From Isoetes taiwanensis (Eukaryota; Streptophyta; Lycopodiopsida; Isoetales; Isoetaceae), in the NCBI GenBank assembly GCA_021234155.1, contig JAJEKV010000015.1:186001-250000 (forward strand): a stretch of DNA of 64,000 nucleotides, in the 5' to 3' direction. Each line of letters begins with the position of its first letter. Within the stretch, counting starts at the first letter, position 1. The notes beneath the pieces were generated by a model. It worked only from the letters and a program-made list of their open reading frames with translations. It was not told the DNA's origin and did no database searches. Of the stretch, positions 21,831 to 36,979 are shown one piece after another. Both the position numbers and the translations under genes were made by a program.

Positions 21831-23973
21831 ACGACATGTGAAGCAATGGCAGTCTACAAAATTACATGGCACAAACGTTAATCTAATATTCTTATTTTTT
21901 CTAAGAAAGATATGCAATGTGACACATTTAAAAGCACATTTGAAGGTGCACCAATTGGAATCCATTGACACTAAATTCCAAAATCCACAAGCTTCACAAA
22001 CAGCATTAATGTAGACATGGCATTGCAGACTATTACTGAGCCGCAAAACGTAACTCTCCTACACAGGTTTCTATTTCTAATTCAATACTTTGCATTGACA
22101 ATCTTGCAAGGCATTCACCAAAAATAGTAAATCCATCCTGTAGTCAAGCCACCTTTTGCAATGTAGTATCTGAGACTTGCAATGGCTTTTGATTTTCCAT
22201 ATAATGATGCTCTAGCAAGTTCAAATCAACTCTGCGTGTCAAATTGCAAGAGGAACTACATCTTGCGAGATGAACTTGTGGAGAGGAATATTGTATTGAA
22301 TTGCTTTCCTGACCAAATTTTACCTTGATTTGGTATGCTTCGTTTTTGCAGTTCCTTGTTTCACGAGCGTACAATGGTTCAACACAATGGTTCAACACAT
22401 CAGGTAGATACAATTTTCTTTTGCGCAATATGCATCCTCATACCACAATGACATAGTCAAATATACAATTATAACTCAACAAACAAATTGGATTGGAGCA
22501 ATCAAACAGAAAGGAACAACATTTGATGATAATTGCAAGTGAATGAATGGCTCAAATGATAGGCAAACATTTCGTGGTGGCTTATAAGACTATAGGCCAG
22601 GTTGTAAACGAGGTATAGCTTTCTTTCTATAAAAGCAATGTTTGACGTGTATGCAAAGAACATGAGTTGTTCATTGAGTCTTTTCCATTAAACAACATGA
22701 ATAAGTTCTGGTAATTTGAGGTAGCTTAAGGTATAACAAACTAAATATTGTCCTGTCAAGCTCCATAACAGGAAGCAACTTCGTATAAGTAAGATAGCCC
22801 TCATATGGGCTTCATATCTCTGTCAATCACAAGATTCTAGATATATACAAAGGAAGCATGTTTTTCCAGCCTCAACTTGTAATATCCGTGTTCAAGCTAT
22901 TAGGAGTGTACAATGATCAAACACAATTGGCTTGATGAAGTCAACAGGGAGTTTGATCTCTCTGCCTATGACCCGTGAACCACTCTTCTCAAAATATAAA
23001 ATCTTCTTACATTAAGCCCTTGCAAAGGAAATCTTCGTTATGTACCAATAAGCATCTCTCAAAAAAGTCGTTTAATAAAGGCATCTTATGCATCAATAAG
23101 GAACTTCCAAAATAATCTGTCTAATGTAAGGTTTCTTTCATAACGTAAAAAATAGATAAACCGTGATCTGTAGATGATTAGGGTCACCCATTTAATCAGA
23201 AAAACAATTAAGAAAAAATGTACTATATTTGCGCATGTAGGTGCCCGACAAGCATCTAGCAATTTTGAACCAATTACCATGTTCCAAATAGATACAAATT
23301 TCAAACCATGAAATAAGAACCCAAGCATCTGGCAATTTCGAATCAATTACCATTGTGCAGATTGCGCCATTCTTAAAGAATCGGTGTTTATGGTCTTCCA
23401 CCAATTCCATAACCCGCAATCCCAAATCCATTGGTCCGTTATTGCATTGAACCCACCAGATTTTATCAAAAGGTGGTTGCATTGTCATTCATTGATTACC
23501 TTGCATTAAAATGTCATATGTTCAAAGGTCGCTTTTTCAAGATTACCCCAGAAAATAAAGAAATGAGAGGCTCGGATAAAAAATTTAAGTCAGAAAGAAA
23601 TGCAAAGAGTTATATTAGATACTTCCTTCAACTATCACGATATTAAAGTTTTAAAGCCTTCAAAAATCTTTAGTTGATCCACAACAAAAAAAACTGGATC
23701 CATTTTGCATCCATCGAAGTCTTTCATCATGGAGTCCGGTACTAAAACATTTTGGATATTTGATTAGAATATTTAGATATCTAAAGCTTTGAAAGCCCGC
23801 AAACATGATGAGGAAACCAACCACCCTATAAAGCCGAGTCCAACCATCAGAGAACTAATAGCACAACATGCCTAAGCATTTAAAAGATGCCAAAACAATA
23901 GCTAAAAGATCTCGCCTTTTATTGGTTGTTACAATAGAAAGATTGCCGATCTACCGCGGATTTCTTAATTTCA

Positions 23974-26900
23974 TTATCTGCACTTAAGAACATGGAGCGC
24001 TGAAAGAACCATTAAAATAATCAAAGAGATGCAGATCACCCTTATTCTAGAGCAGAAAAGGGGATACGCGACCTTTAAAAGGTTTAGTTTAGAATCAATC
24101 ACACTTCCGCTCCAAGAATAGCCTCGAAAATCGTAACTCTTCAAGCTTCGGGCAAGCAAAATAAAACAACTCTACAGCCTGCACGTAATCAAACACGTAA
24201 ATCTCGAAGTTTGGCATTCTCGCCGCGCAATCTTGGCGCAGATCTCCAAATAAAGTCATATGGTCCAAACCTGTTCCCCGCAAATAGGCAACGATGAATA
24301 ATCAAAGATGTGCATTACACAATCAAGACACAACAAACAAAAACATGGTTTTACTCTAAAACCGAGATCTACAAAGACTTTGTGAAGCCCTATAGAGAGA
24401 TGCCTTTTGTATAGGCTCTCGAGCTTTAAACCGCTACAAATGTTCCCGAAATGTGAATCCAGGGGATATGATCTTCAATTGGCCACAAAACTCTATTTGT
24501 AATCGTAAATGTTGAGCCCTTAAAGTTTAAACATCAATATGGACATGCAATGTATAAAACGGAAAGCCCGCATTGTTCCCCATGTTTTAAAAATGGCTAT
24601 GATATTCTTATCGTAATGCCCGCATGATCTATATCTTTGAGTTACCCATGGTGGATTTCCCTATAACTTGCAAGATTCATTCTCCATGTGATAGGCACCA
24701 TTCATAATGTCCAACAAGAAGGTATGTAAAATGTGAAGGCTCTGGGGAGCACGACTTTTGCCTCATTCGCCACATAAAGAACTCGCTAGAGAAGTTTACC
24801 ATATGACCTGATTCTTCTACATGGTTCTTGTATAGGTATCAATTAGTGCGTGTCAAGACTAAATCACCATCAGTCCTTCAATACGCCTATAGTTGAGTGG
24901 ATCATCCGCCCAATTAGCTCAACATTTTCGCATTATGATTAGGACCTCATTTTGTGGGCTTTTACTTTGCTATACTTGAGGTAGCTAAAACCATAATTAT
25001 CATCTCAATAATGTGTCTCACATACATTGCCCTTTGGCTACCAAACCATGAGAATGGTCGGACGAATTCAAAAACAAAGGGAGTGAATTGCTAAGGGCGT
25101 AAACCAATATTCAAAATATTACTTGTGCAATTATTATTTAGACATGGATGCTATGCCCTTGCATTTGTAAGCGTAAATTGTACCTCGTTGTTTCATTAAT
25201 GGCAAAGGAATATTGACCGAACTCAACCCATCTTTCAAAAACCGCAAATAAAAATCCACACAAGATAAATACATGCTTGTTCGACAAGAATCTAAACTCT
25301 AAGACCCATAAACACAACGGCAGCCTACCAAAACCCCAACCGCCTTCCTCGAGAGGTGGTTATAAACCTATTCATCAAGGATGGTGTAAACTCCGTGAGG
25401 TGCAAGCGTAACTCATTACACAAAGCCCGAAGCTAAATCCCTCTCGATTCTCACGCCGCCTTCGAGCAAAAAAGAACTAAGTCAAATTTGGAGCAAAATT
25501 GTTGATAGCCATATCCATCCGCAACCAATTCGTAACAATCTCAAACCGGGCTTCACAAAATTTTAAGCAAAACACCAAAGATTGAGCCTTCATGCATGAG
25601 AGGATAAAAAAGATAATGCTTAGGCAAGTTAAATGCAAAAGGAGTCAGAAAAGCGGCTATCATGGTTCAATGGTCACCGGCTTCATATTCCCACCCCTTC
25701 CAATGCTTGCAAACAATATCCGATGGTGATAAAACGATAGTATATATTTATTCGCTATCTAAAATTCGAGACATTGATTTTAGTCATTCCTTAATATGTA
25801 AGACTATTAAAAAAATACTCAACGCCTCAACCATGCCCATTCCCAATGCCTCTCCCTCTTCCACGTTGCTATAATTCATTGGAACCGCTTTCACCTCCAT
25901 TAACCCGCATACACATTGCACAATCATGAAAAGGATCATTTTAAAACCCGCGGGCTGGTCCGATATGGCTAGATCAATGTCAAAGTTACATATCTTGTAA
26001 TATAAACAGTCATTTATGCATTTCTCAAGCCGCATGGTCTAGAGATGAGTTTGGATACATGGCTCACATAATTTTGCATGCATTTTGATTATAAATATGA
26101 CCTACTTTCACAAATCTGCGGCACTTTATCTAGCCCGCATTTTTTGCGACATGATACATGTTCAATAATGGACTTACCAAACCGCAAATCCATGATATGC
26201 TCATTGCAGCAGAATCGACTTTGCATGTCTTTGGCAAGGTTGAGATCATAAAGAAGTGCAAGCTCATTGATGTGGCTAGTAGCCATGGTGTCAATTTGAA
26301 CACAAGAAGATGGGGTGGCATCGCTAAAAGATTTTTACCATCAAGCTCTAGGACTGGCTTTGGTATCGCTAGAAGGCCAAATCTCCGTGTAATGTCCTTA
26401 GGCCCCGACGAAGTCTTTGGGCTAGAGGAACTACCTCTAATGATCATAATGAGGACCTACCTCTCAATCAGGTCGAATAAAAAATATAAGGGACGTTTCT
26501 TCTTTGATCATGTACATTCAAGACATGGCAGATGTTAAAGCCGTAATGTGATCATGACAAAAGAGGCAATATGAACCAAACCAATGGTGGAGGATTTGTT
26601 AACTCCGACTTAGGATTACCGAGTAGGTCGATGATACCTCGATAGACCACGAGTGTGCTTAAATGTAGCTTACCTCTTGGGAAAAGATGCCACCGACTCC
26701 GCATTGCACTCCAATAACATATCCGGCTTCACGATTTTACCCGATTATAAGAAATTATCTCAAAAATGCCAGATTGAGTAAGAGAGAACAAGTTAGCCAC
26801 AAACCACTTCAAGACGGCTAGAACCCTCCCCAGAACCTCTGATTTTTCACTTCTTCTATTTCTCGAGCAAATGGTTTTGCCTCAATGTCCAAATTCTCTC

Positions 26901-27660
26901 TTGCAAGACCCCATAATTGTAGGAAGCATAATTTTCTTACCATCTTATCAACAAGCCGTAATATACCGGCAAAACCGCCCATGAGATCCAAGTGCATTGC
27001 CCAAAGATACTTTTAATCGCTTGCCTTGCCATCTTTAATATCCCTAACCCCGCAGACCGTAACATTATGGTGAAATATTTATTGGCCATTCCGGATCGAT
27101 GATCCCACCTACAAATCCAATTTCATACCTTCCAGCCCAACAATTGCGCATTTTTGAATTGGCAAAGGTTAGAGATGGGTTCTCCTCGTGCTCTTATCGC
27201 TTCCAAATAGACCAGCAAGTGCCACACCCGCCGTTCCCTAAAATATGAACGTTTGGTTTTAGTTTCGATAGTTGAGTTCAGGAATTGATGATTTGTACTA
27301 ATCTGGTAAGAACATTATACTTGGATATCATCATTAAACATCCTATATTGTTTGCAGCATCGTTGTAGAAGCTTTGAAAGCCCATTTTGTTTGGAAGTCA
27401 CATCTTAGATGACAACAATGTACCCAGACAAGAACCTCGAGGTCAACGTGTGAATACAAAGGCCCATAAATTCATCAATAAGAGAAAGGTATTCCTCTCC
27501 TTCAAGCCTTGCATCAGATCCTAAATCTGAACATGTAAATCAAGAAATTTCTTATCATTGTCCAACATAGATGGACAAAGTAACTTACACAGTTGGATTA
27601 TCCGGGAGCCGTTGATTGTTAGTCCCAACATCTATCATCAATCGGCGTAACCCCGGATGC
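23974..27660 (-). other. Possible remnants of an LRR/F-box-like gene
   Basis: On the minus strand a frame at about 24095-24283 contains FACPKLEELRFSR, a typical leucine-rich-repeat phrase. Near 27600-27660 RRLMIDVGTNN is readable. The frames are short and broken, and I could not build exons. This may be a decayed host gene or chance. Confidence 0.2.
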
Positions 27661-28559
27661 AAGCGTGCACATTGTCAAAAATCACATGCTCAATTACTCA
27701 CGGTTTAAAGAGGTCCAATGACTCACTCTTCCGTGGTTGAATCTTGCAAGCAAAGAACATATAAATCAAGTTTCCTATGGGAATTCCAATCCCTTTGACT
27801 CCAAGATCCCCTAGGCCTAATACTGCTTCCATCGGTTATTTACAACGATATCCACCTAGAACAAAGGAAACGGTGGCCATGAATTAAAATTGGCAATGTG
27901 ATTGTCTAGAAATACGTTTTTACGTAATAAATTCAATGAGGCATCAAGTTAAATAAATGCCAAAAACGTAATATGAGCTGTACCTTTTCAAGTCAAGACT
28001 TGTACAACTTAATCATAACTCACAAGTTCACGTAATGCCCGATCCCATGGAACGTAATAGGTGCCTAAAATCCCATCAAGTGTTAAATGTAAAGTCGATG
28101 ACATCATAATATACTACATAGTTCGGGCCGTTTGATTAACCTCAAGCTCTTTAGGACCCAATATTACTGAATTGATTGATTGTCGCCGCGAATTACCACC
28201 GAATCGATCTCATTATTTGAAATGTCGAAATTGATATGGTCAATCACCGTGGCATCTCGATCCCGGAAAATAAAACATAAATGGGCACTATCATCTTCAA
28301 AGTAGTGCAACGATCAAGTAATATTGTTCCGCTTCTTGCAAAAGATTCATTAGCATGATGGTCGTAAACCACCCATGCACATGATAACGTATTTTGTGAG
28401 TGAAATGGCCACAATAATCCGATTGTTTTGATGTAACTTGTCCACACATTCTCCCACCTCAACTTCAAAAACGTTTTCTTTTCATGAACAATGGTCCTTT
28501 CAAACCAGGCCCGAATTTCGCTAGAGCCGCCGTGATCCCCGCATTTATAGACATGTAAG

Positions 28560-28799
28560 AACATAAATAGCACAATGAAGAGCAAGCATCATCCCCGCCA
28601 CCACAACCCTAAGCACCGCTTATCAACTAAAAACCATAACTGCAGCTTTTATTGAATGTTTAGATGGCTTCAAGATAAGAACATAAATAGCACAATAAAG
28701 AGCAAGCATCGCCTCCGGTCCACAACCCTGCTAATCGCAACTAAAAACCATAACCGCATAATTTTTATTGAATGTTTAGATGGCTTCAACATCCAAGCA
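28560..28799. repeat. 120-bp tandem duplication, diverged at CTG/CAG sites
   Basis: Two units starting aacataaatagcacaat and ending near tttagatggcttcaa. They agree well except around CTGC/CAG words (for example ataactgcagc versus ataaccgcata). Confidence 0.75.
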
Positions 28800-29458
28800 A
28801 CTCAAGTATGCAAGATGGTAACAAATTACTGAATTAGCATGCATACCTTAGATGTGCTTGTCTCATGCCATTCAATGCAGCCTCATTTTTCACTGCTTTC
28901 ATAAGTGTAATAGGTGACCCCCTGCATATCGTACCTGGCCCTTTCACCTCTTGTGTGAATGTTTCCGCCTCCTTTGCACTTCTTTTGCCTTCCACGCTAT
29001 CATAATATAGAGAACACGCATTTGAAAAGGTATTGCTTACTGCTGCACTTACTTTAGAATTGCCCCACTGCTCGCTAGCCTAAGAAATAATAGAAATTGT
29101 GTGATTATACTATTGTTTGGCCATATTATTTAACTATATATAATAACTGCAAATGAAGAGAAAATCTCACAACACACACAGCCAAAACTGCGTTCCTGTC
29201 TGGCAGATGGCCAGAATGCAGCTCAGTGAAGAGCCAGAGAGGAAAATAAGGGAAGATAATATTAGCATCTTTGGCCCTTATCAGCTAGGAGCAGCCTACC
29301 AATATAGAAGTATATGAACAGCATGTGACAAGATGAACCATAATAATAACAAATCATAAGTTCTAACCACAACGATTTGTAAAGACTTGTCATTTCAAAA
29401 CGAATAGCAATCTATTACAAATTATAGCCCTAAACAATTGGCAAATATAAGTACTGAC

Positions 29459-29618
29459 CTAAAATTCTCGCACTTGCCTTTGCTGCTCCGCTTGCTTCCG
29501 CCCAACATCACTTAGAAATTCCCCAAGTGCAGTGCCCACTCGTTCATTGACCACTTCTGCAAATGCCTTGCCAAGGAAAAAGGCGTTTAAAATGGCTTTG
29601 CTCTCTTCGCTCTTCGTT
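29459..29618 (-). CDS. Exon 2 of a plastid-targeted plant protein gene
   Basis: Bounded by TTATTCAG acceptor and GTCAGTAC donor on the minus strand. Joined to exon 1 in phase it encodes TKSEESKAILNAFFLGKAF, then AEVVNERVGTALGEFLSDVG, then RKQAEQQRQVREF. That is a soluble helical segment of a kind I associate with small conserved plant plastid proteins, but I cannot name the family. Later exons further left were not resolved. Confidence 0.55.
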
Positions 29619-29736
29619 CTGAATAAAGCACATCATTCAATAAATCGCCCGTAATATGAGGGAAAAAATCTAGATTAAGCACAAGAAAACGCAAGCAAGT
29701 CATTAATTCTTTAGTTAGAGGGAAAAAATACGGCAC

Positions 29737-29942
29737 CCGAATCGCCGGGGCCATTGTTGCCCTGCTCGAATTGGCAAAGCCGTTCTTCCCGCTTGGAAAT
29801 CGACCGGATTGAGTGAAGAAAATGAAATGGGGGTAGAATAGATAGAGAGGCGAGAGGGGATGGAGAGGAATCGCCCACTAGGCGTGATGGTCACCATAGC
29901 CATCTCTAAACCTAGTCCGGCATTAAGAGAAGTCGCTTTCAA
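29737..29942 (-). CDS. Exon 1, probable chloroplast transit peptide
   Basis: ATG at 29942. The encoded stretch is rich in Ser, Arg and Leu and poor in acidic residues (SIPSRLSIYSTPISFSSL), as in plastid transit peptides, and ends RRFG at a GT donor (29736). Splicing to exon 2 at 29618 is in frame (206 nt, phase 2, completing a Gly codon). Upstream to 30360 is the likely promoter, with no clear TATA box. Functional state is unknown. Confidence 0.55.
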
Positions 29943-30363
29943 ATTTCATTGTCAGTAGCTCAACCAAAAGGCTAAATCGAAGTCCGAGAATTTCAATCAA
30001 CTCACTCTTGTTGTTTGTTTGCCCTACAACCGACCACAAATCCAAGATAGAAAGTTCACAGATTCAAAAGCGCCCGGTCCGACCAAAGAAGTCACAAATT
30101 TGAACCGCCATCCCCAGATCACGGATGCTCCAAATTGGAAAGCGTAAGAGGAAAAGGGCTTATGCGACTGCAGACCGGCCCATTATGCAAAGGGAGCTGT
30201 CGGAAGGAAGAGCCATATCTGGCATGTCCGAAGAAGACGGACCTTGCCTCAACACCTTGAATTTGAATCTAATGGATATCTGCTCGTAGAGGTTTAGATA
30301 TTTGTGTCATTAATTTTTGCTGCCAACTTATAACAAGGCATTAATTACACTAAATAAATTATT

Positions 30364-30750
30364 GAAGGAAAATGCCCTAATTTGAAGGATGGACGGTGTA
30401 CATAAAATGCCCCAATTGAATCCCTAGATCTAACGGGCCACATCAAAAGCCCCAAATAAAGCAATGCTTGGGGTTTGATTGAAGTGTCAATAACGGGACC
30501 GTCCATCTCAGAGATGGACGGCCGAGATCAACCTTTACCAATAATTTCCTTGCACCTTCCTTAAGCTTAAAATCAAGGGCCACGATTTCTCACGTGCCCG
30601 ATCGACGGCCCAGGGATGGGGTGCATGCCCCATCCATGCCCCATGCATGCCCCCCCATCAAATCCAAGGGCCATTGTCGCGACACCTCAAAAAAAACGGC
30701 GGGATGAATCTCTACAAACTTTCACCCCCATAGGACCCATAATATAATTT
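30364..30750. repeat. Terminal repeat S, copy 1
   Basis: About 390 bp, starting GAAGGAAAATGC and ending GGACCCATAATATAATTTTA next to (TA)n. About 90% like 36980-37380. Contains repeated ATGCATGCCCC words and a palindrome around GTCCATCTCAGAGATGGAC. Confidence 0.85.

Positions 30751-30844
<94 letters not shown>
30751..30844. repeat. (TA)n microsatellite
   Basis: Joins terminal repeat S of the left segment to the ACAAGTTTTTGTACTAT end of the right one. Confidence 0.95.
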
Positions 30845-30847
<3 letters not shown>

Positions 30848-33800
30848 AGTTTTTGTACTATGAACGGGTCTATAAACTATGGTTCATGAACATCCGGGAA
30901 CAAAATCCAAGTTTAAACATATAAAGGTCTAAAATCGAAAGTGTCAAGAATTACGTTAGAAGAAGTCAAATCGAATTCAATTGAGTTGCACTATGACCTC
31001 ATAGTATGCACACCAACGTCAATGCTATCTCTATGCTATCTTTGATAGTTATTAATGACGTGCTTAGGTATAGTTATTCACTAATTGGGTTGGTTGGCAA
31101 TGGGGCACAACCACATACCGATACCCCTTGAGTTCAAGCATGAAAGATTTCTCACCTCGAAATAATAATATAATGGTACAAAACTAATGGACTAACATTA
31201 GCCAAAAAAGAACATCTTATAAGGCCTTGTTCAGAAAAATCACTAGATACCCAATCACATGTCTTCTCCAATCACATTATAAGATCTAAATTTCAGCCTT
31301 ATTTAGCTAGACATATGTAAAAAAAAGCTTAGCAAAACCTGTATATGTCACAAAGCTGGATGCAAATGATAACGTTGAACTTGTAACACTAGCTCACTAT
31401 TGTTTATTAAAACTTCTCGGTAAAGAGTCGAGTTAAATTTGAATTTAAAGTAAAAAGGGTGCATGAAGATTTTAGCATGGAATGTGGTTGATTTTGTCAT
31501 TATATTAATTACTTGCTAGAATTGAAGAAGTCAAAGTTTGCACTAGAGAAATCATGCTTACCCTAGTGGGCAATGCTAATTATGAAATTTTCAACAACTA
31601 TACAGCTTCTACCGTCAATTATATAATGTACAATTCCAACTAGAAATACAACCCCACTATACAGATTGACTAGTGTCTTTAAGACTTGCTACCGTGAGAA
31701 GCTAGCACAAGCTTAAGAGGCTATCCTTTAAATCAATTTTGCTCGATAGGAAAGCCGACATTTCATCATTTATATATGCGTTTGTTAGAAAGAGGCATTA
31801 CAAAAAGGTCTCAAAACTTTCCATCAATACTATTCCTACCAAATTGTTAAATTATTTTGCACGTTGTACACTCGTTCGAAATGTTTATCTTCGAGAAATT
31901 GAGAAGAAATTGAGAGGCCCGGAACGAGTAGCATTCATTATCTAATAGGCTGCATTAAGTCACATGTATATGGGTGCCACTTCCTTGAGATCCCATTAAA
32001 TTTCCTTAGAAGTCAAACTCACACGTTTGAACTTTTTTAGACACCTTCAATTCCATACAGACAAATTTCGTAGGGTTGTAAATCTTATAACATTTAAACA
32101 TAGGTTTTATTATTGGGATGCCACTTCCAAAAATTACCAAAATTGCAATATGATGATTGCATCTAGTGTAGATATTTAAGTAAATGCTAATTAGAATCCT
32201 TCTATGAAGTCATCAACCTAGGATAAAATCATCATGGAACTTCTAAGGTGCAACTCATATATCAATGGTCCAAATGGAGGAGCAAATGAACATGGACAAC
32301 AATCCAAATCTCTAGACCAATTTGAGAGATTGAAATCGTGCATACTTTTTTTTGTTGGATGCATATGTCTATTTTAGCAACTATAGGAGCAAAAGCCTTG
32401 TAGGCTATCAAATGGCACAAAATGAAATGTTACTCTTCAAAAACACCATATGCAATGTACACGAAGTTTTTCAATCTATAACATTAAAAAGCGAGTTATG
32501 TCTTGACTTGGAGGAACATTTAGTCGGACTAGTGCAAATGGATAGAACACCACCTTCATTCCTAGGCATGTGATGCTTGGCATATCACTAACTTACAGCC
32601 CGATATCCCAAATGACTTTTTTCCGCATATAATCTTAAGCAAATTCAAATGCAAATTGTTTTCCAAGCACACGTTGTGTCCACCCCAAAGATATCAAAAT
32701 TAGGTTGATTGTCGCAATCACGAGAACACTTCCAATATAGTGAATCGGTGGACAAACTGAAATTTTCAATGGCGCCTATGGAAGTTGTGATTTACTAACA
32801 TTTCTCATGTTTTAAACATCATGCATGTTATGTGGTCTAATTCGATGAGCAACACGGCGGAGACTAAAGATGGTCCAATCTAACCTAGCATATCCATTCC
32901 ATCAATCTTGTTGATAGAATAGGCATTGGAACTTCCTTTAAACATTTCAAATACATAAAGTTTGCAATGATCTTATAGAGCAAGAGTTTTAACAAGACAA
33001 AGTTTACAATTTCAAGCTGCGCCTATCTATTACAAATGTCGCCACCTTGTGAGTTCCATACGAGCTCCCAACATTTGCACCAAAGAACGAAGATTTGGTA
33101 AACCGCACTCAGAAGGTTTAAGCTCACCTTATTTAATTGTCCGGAAACATAATGCACACCCATATTTATAGTAGGCATAAACATGTCCAAAACATTAATA
33201 AAAGTTGACAAAAGATTTACGAGATCCCACTTTATGTGATAACACAGATCCCACTTCCCATTAATTCTTTACAGTGAAAGAACTATTAAGCACGTCTCAA
33301 GACATTTGCAAGTGTTTCTTTCATGATTCCCAAACTATAGGTTGGTCCAAGCTGAAATAAGTCCACGGATGATCACTCCTAAGTAAAGGTGCAGTTACCT
33401 CAATAAAAACCCTATCAATCCATCTACAATGCTTATGTCCCTACCTATCTAATTTGTGATCAATCCGCATAACCCGAACCCGATCTTTTTTGGACCACTT
33501 TTTCAAAGGCTTAACGCTCATTTAAATAAGCACGCGAGCTTTGATCTTCAATAGTCGGAATAGGTAGTTCCATGCACTCGTCTCATACTCTATCTCCACT
33601 TTTGCAGCCCCACTTTTAGCATGCCAAGGGGTATCTCGCAACCCGCCACATCTCATTTCGAGAATGAGCGTAAAACACCTTTAACAAGTATTTTGGTGTC
33701 ACTTACCACGAGACCTAAAGGGTGCCCAACATAGCATACGTAATCAGGCAAAAAGTGGAGAAGACATGTGCACAACGTGCAAAGCACTATAGAATGGCCC

Positions 33801-34600
33801 AACCCGAATTAGACCCTTTCAAACGCAAGGGTTGTAATCAAGCTTTTACCATGGCTCCTTACAATGGGTTAGGACACCGCTAATCTGCTTGCTTAATCAT
33901 GAGGAGAAGATATACCTATACATGTGAATTTGGCCAAAAGCCTTTCTCCTTCTCCATGCAAAAAAACATCAGGTTTAAAAAAATTTCGAGAATGCTTCTA
34001 CTTTTTAAAGGCGCATGTGTCCCACAAGCACCGACAAATTTCCCGGCTTATCCAACTTCAGATTCCTAAATGCCGCAGCTCCAAATGCCAGATCCTCAAC
34101 AGGAGGACTATCGAATCTGCAGATTTTCAGCAGAAAAGTGATTCAACCAAACAACACGACAAGGCTTCAAATCTCATGCAAGTTTGGGGTTTAAAGGTCT
34201 CTCAACCAATCCAATTTAGACAGAATAATCTAAGATCCAATCCAAAATTTCAAAGAATTGACCCAGATTTTCAAGACGATAGCCCTTCAATCTATAGAAA
34301 ATTCTTAAAATTGCCTTCATAATATCAGATTAGCATGGGAAAACAGTTCTCATTCTTCCCAGATCTACTCTCTTCCCATATCTTAAGTTTGAAAAAAAAA
34401 AAATGCCCTTAATGTCCGATCAGGAACAACAAAAATCCTTTGAAATCCAAAATTGAGACTTTCCACCATTTCGATGTTTGTAAGAGGACCAAGCTTCCGC
34501 GACTCGAATTCAATCTCGATTGAAACAGGTCTAATTCGATTTCTTGATCTTTACGAGAATCTTGCGCCTAGAGCTATAATGCATTCAAGCTATCCTAAAC

Positions 34601-34650
34601 TCGATACCATGTTAGAATCAAGATCATAGAGAAAGGACCAAAGTAGAAAA
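34601..34650 (-). mobile_element. LTR end plus tRNA-Met primer-binding site, copia-type fragment
   Basis: The minus strand reads CTTGATTCTAACA then TGGTATCGAG. Plant copia elements have an LTR ending in CA followed by TGGTATCAGAGC, complementary to initiator tRNA-Met. Here the CAG is written as CG, as at many other sites in this window. No gag or pol was found; LTR limits are unknown. Confidence 0.4.
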
Positions 34651-36979
34651 CAAAGTAAAAAAGTCAGCCGCGATTGACTCTCCGTGAATTTAAGCATTAC
34701 CAAAATATGCATCATCTCGTGAAAAACTACTGTGAAGTCAAGATACACGCCCCTTTTAAAGATTGATTCAAATAGCCCACTTTTAGAACTCCATCTAGAA
34801 TCTGCAAAAAGAATGGCCTATTAGAGAATGCGGTAACAATACCAACACAACACAAAACGCCAAAATAATCTGATATATTTACCTTAACATCCATTTATGC
34901 ACTATGCAAAGATTCATCACAGCCTTCCCATTTACCCTAGCCTCCAGTTCATGTATCAAACAGCGTTTGCCACAAACCTAAATCAGAAATAAGCAAAAGC
35001 ATCACAATTCTTGATCCAATGAGCTTCCAGCAGAGATGAAAGGGAGAGCATGGTGATAATCCAAAGGAAAAATGCTTGGAGCTAGCATTTAACCATCTCA
35101 TTCAATATAGGAGTAATATTCAAGAGGTTAAGGTCCGCTAAAAATACCATTAGATCTATCGAAAAACGTAAATTGGAAACACAGAGGAACGTTATAGGAT
35201 ACAAATAAATTGACCAATCTTTATAATCAAACGAGGGAAAAAGGGGATTTATGCAATGAGGTGAATTGAACGCCAAACATTACATACTAGAGAAATCTCC
35301 ACCGTGATGAAGAAGAGAGGGTGATATTTCAGATGCAAATAATTTAACACATATAAAGAGTTCATTTGCCGTGGAAGATACACTCTCCCTCAAAAGCAAC
35401 CCATCACCATGTCTTAGAAAACTAAATTGATTAAAACTAACAACCGTAAATAACAAAATGTAAACATACATGTAGGTTTAGTGCAACGAAATGATGCCAT
35501 CGCCAAAGATCATGCTCTCACCCAAATCTCAAATTAGAGTTTGGCTCCAAATTTCCTATAGGCTCGGTTTTTGTGGAAGGTCTCACAGATTTGATTGTTT
35601 GCCCCTCTCAAGATAAAGAATGAGGACACAAATATGCACCTCTAAACACCGTGGTTCAACAAAGAAACATTAAAATGGAACTTTACCTTTATCAATTGAT
35701 GAAATGTCTACTGAAGAAATTTCCACCAGCCTTCCACATGGCATACATCCACTCTCAACCCGCATTCTTTGAGGGCTTCAATCTCATCATCCCGTTTTTC
35801 TCCTCTAGTTAATCGACAATAAGCTTAAATGGAAGAAAAGATGAAGAAGCAAAATACCTTGGGGTTCCTAAGATTCGAGAAGTTCTAACCTTTTATTTTT
35901 ACTTCCATTGCACTTGCTCTTCATGCTAAGAAGAGCAAGTGCAAACCAATAGGAACAATTCCACCTGATCAGACGGAAGAGCAGCGGCCGACCTATGCCT
36001 CTAATAATCGTAAGTCGTAGGGCGTATCCATCCATCCATAACATAAAATGAGAGTGTTTAGCAATTACCTTACAAAAATAATGCAAATTTCTTCGCGACA
36101 CCCACAAGACTTAATCAAACATGCAAACTCTACACCGCCATTTGGATTAGAATGAATGTTTCTGGCCCCAAAAGCAAAAAAGTAGACCTCCATGGGTCGA
36201 TCAAGCATAGGTAGCAGAGCTCATGGGATTTTCAACATTTTTTTTTTTTCCGTAAAACATAGATACTTTAGCATTCATCCATGTTTTACACCGAATCGCA
36301 CAAGCTCCATGTGGATGGAAGGTTATGACCGACAATGGATGTAACAAACCGCATGTTACTGAATGGATACCTAGGCTGCGCCCCGCATAAGACATATCTC
36401 GATATAAGTGACCTGGATATCCGATAGAACAAAATGATGTAACTTACCTAATCCGGCTACTTCGAGATGTCTTCCCAAAATGTCCGACATGATTTGCTCC
36501 AACAAAGCTTTGGCAATGCCGGAATGCCACCAAAAATGTTTCAAAGATCACCCGCCACGAAAGCAAAACTTGGATGAGATGAAGTAGAAAGGAATCAAAA
36601 GAACTATTTTTCATCTATAAGAAGTCAGAATATGCACTGGAATCCGCACACCTATGACGGATTAAGGCGCAAAAGAGCCATGGAGTGAAATGCTAAAGAA
36701 ATCAAACCTCCGGAAGCCATAGCCAAGAATCTAAGGAAGCATAAAGTTAAAGCCTAGAGCCTAACACGAGCATCTAGCGCCTGAGCTACCATCGCCATGG
36801 CGATGAGCGCCACGGCTCCGCCATCGCCACTGCTCTGCCATCACAAAAAGAGCACTTTTCCGACATCTCAGGCCGACCCTATTCCATGGGCAATAACATT
36901 CCGACATCCAATATTTAATAAGCATCCAATATTTAATAAACATTAAACTAAAATGCCATTTTTTTTATTTTTTTATTTT

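Noticed and set aside
33924-34322. 132-codon plus-strand frame
   Set aside because: Low-complexity composition, no family resemblance, lies beside a copia-type fragment; chance frame likely.
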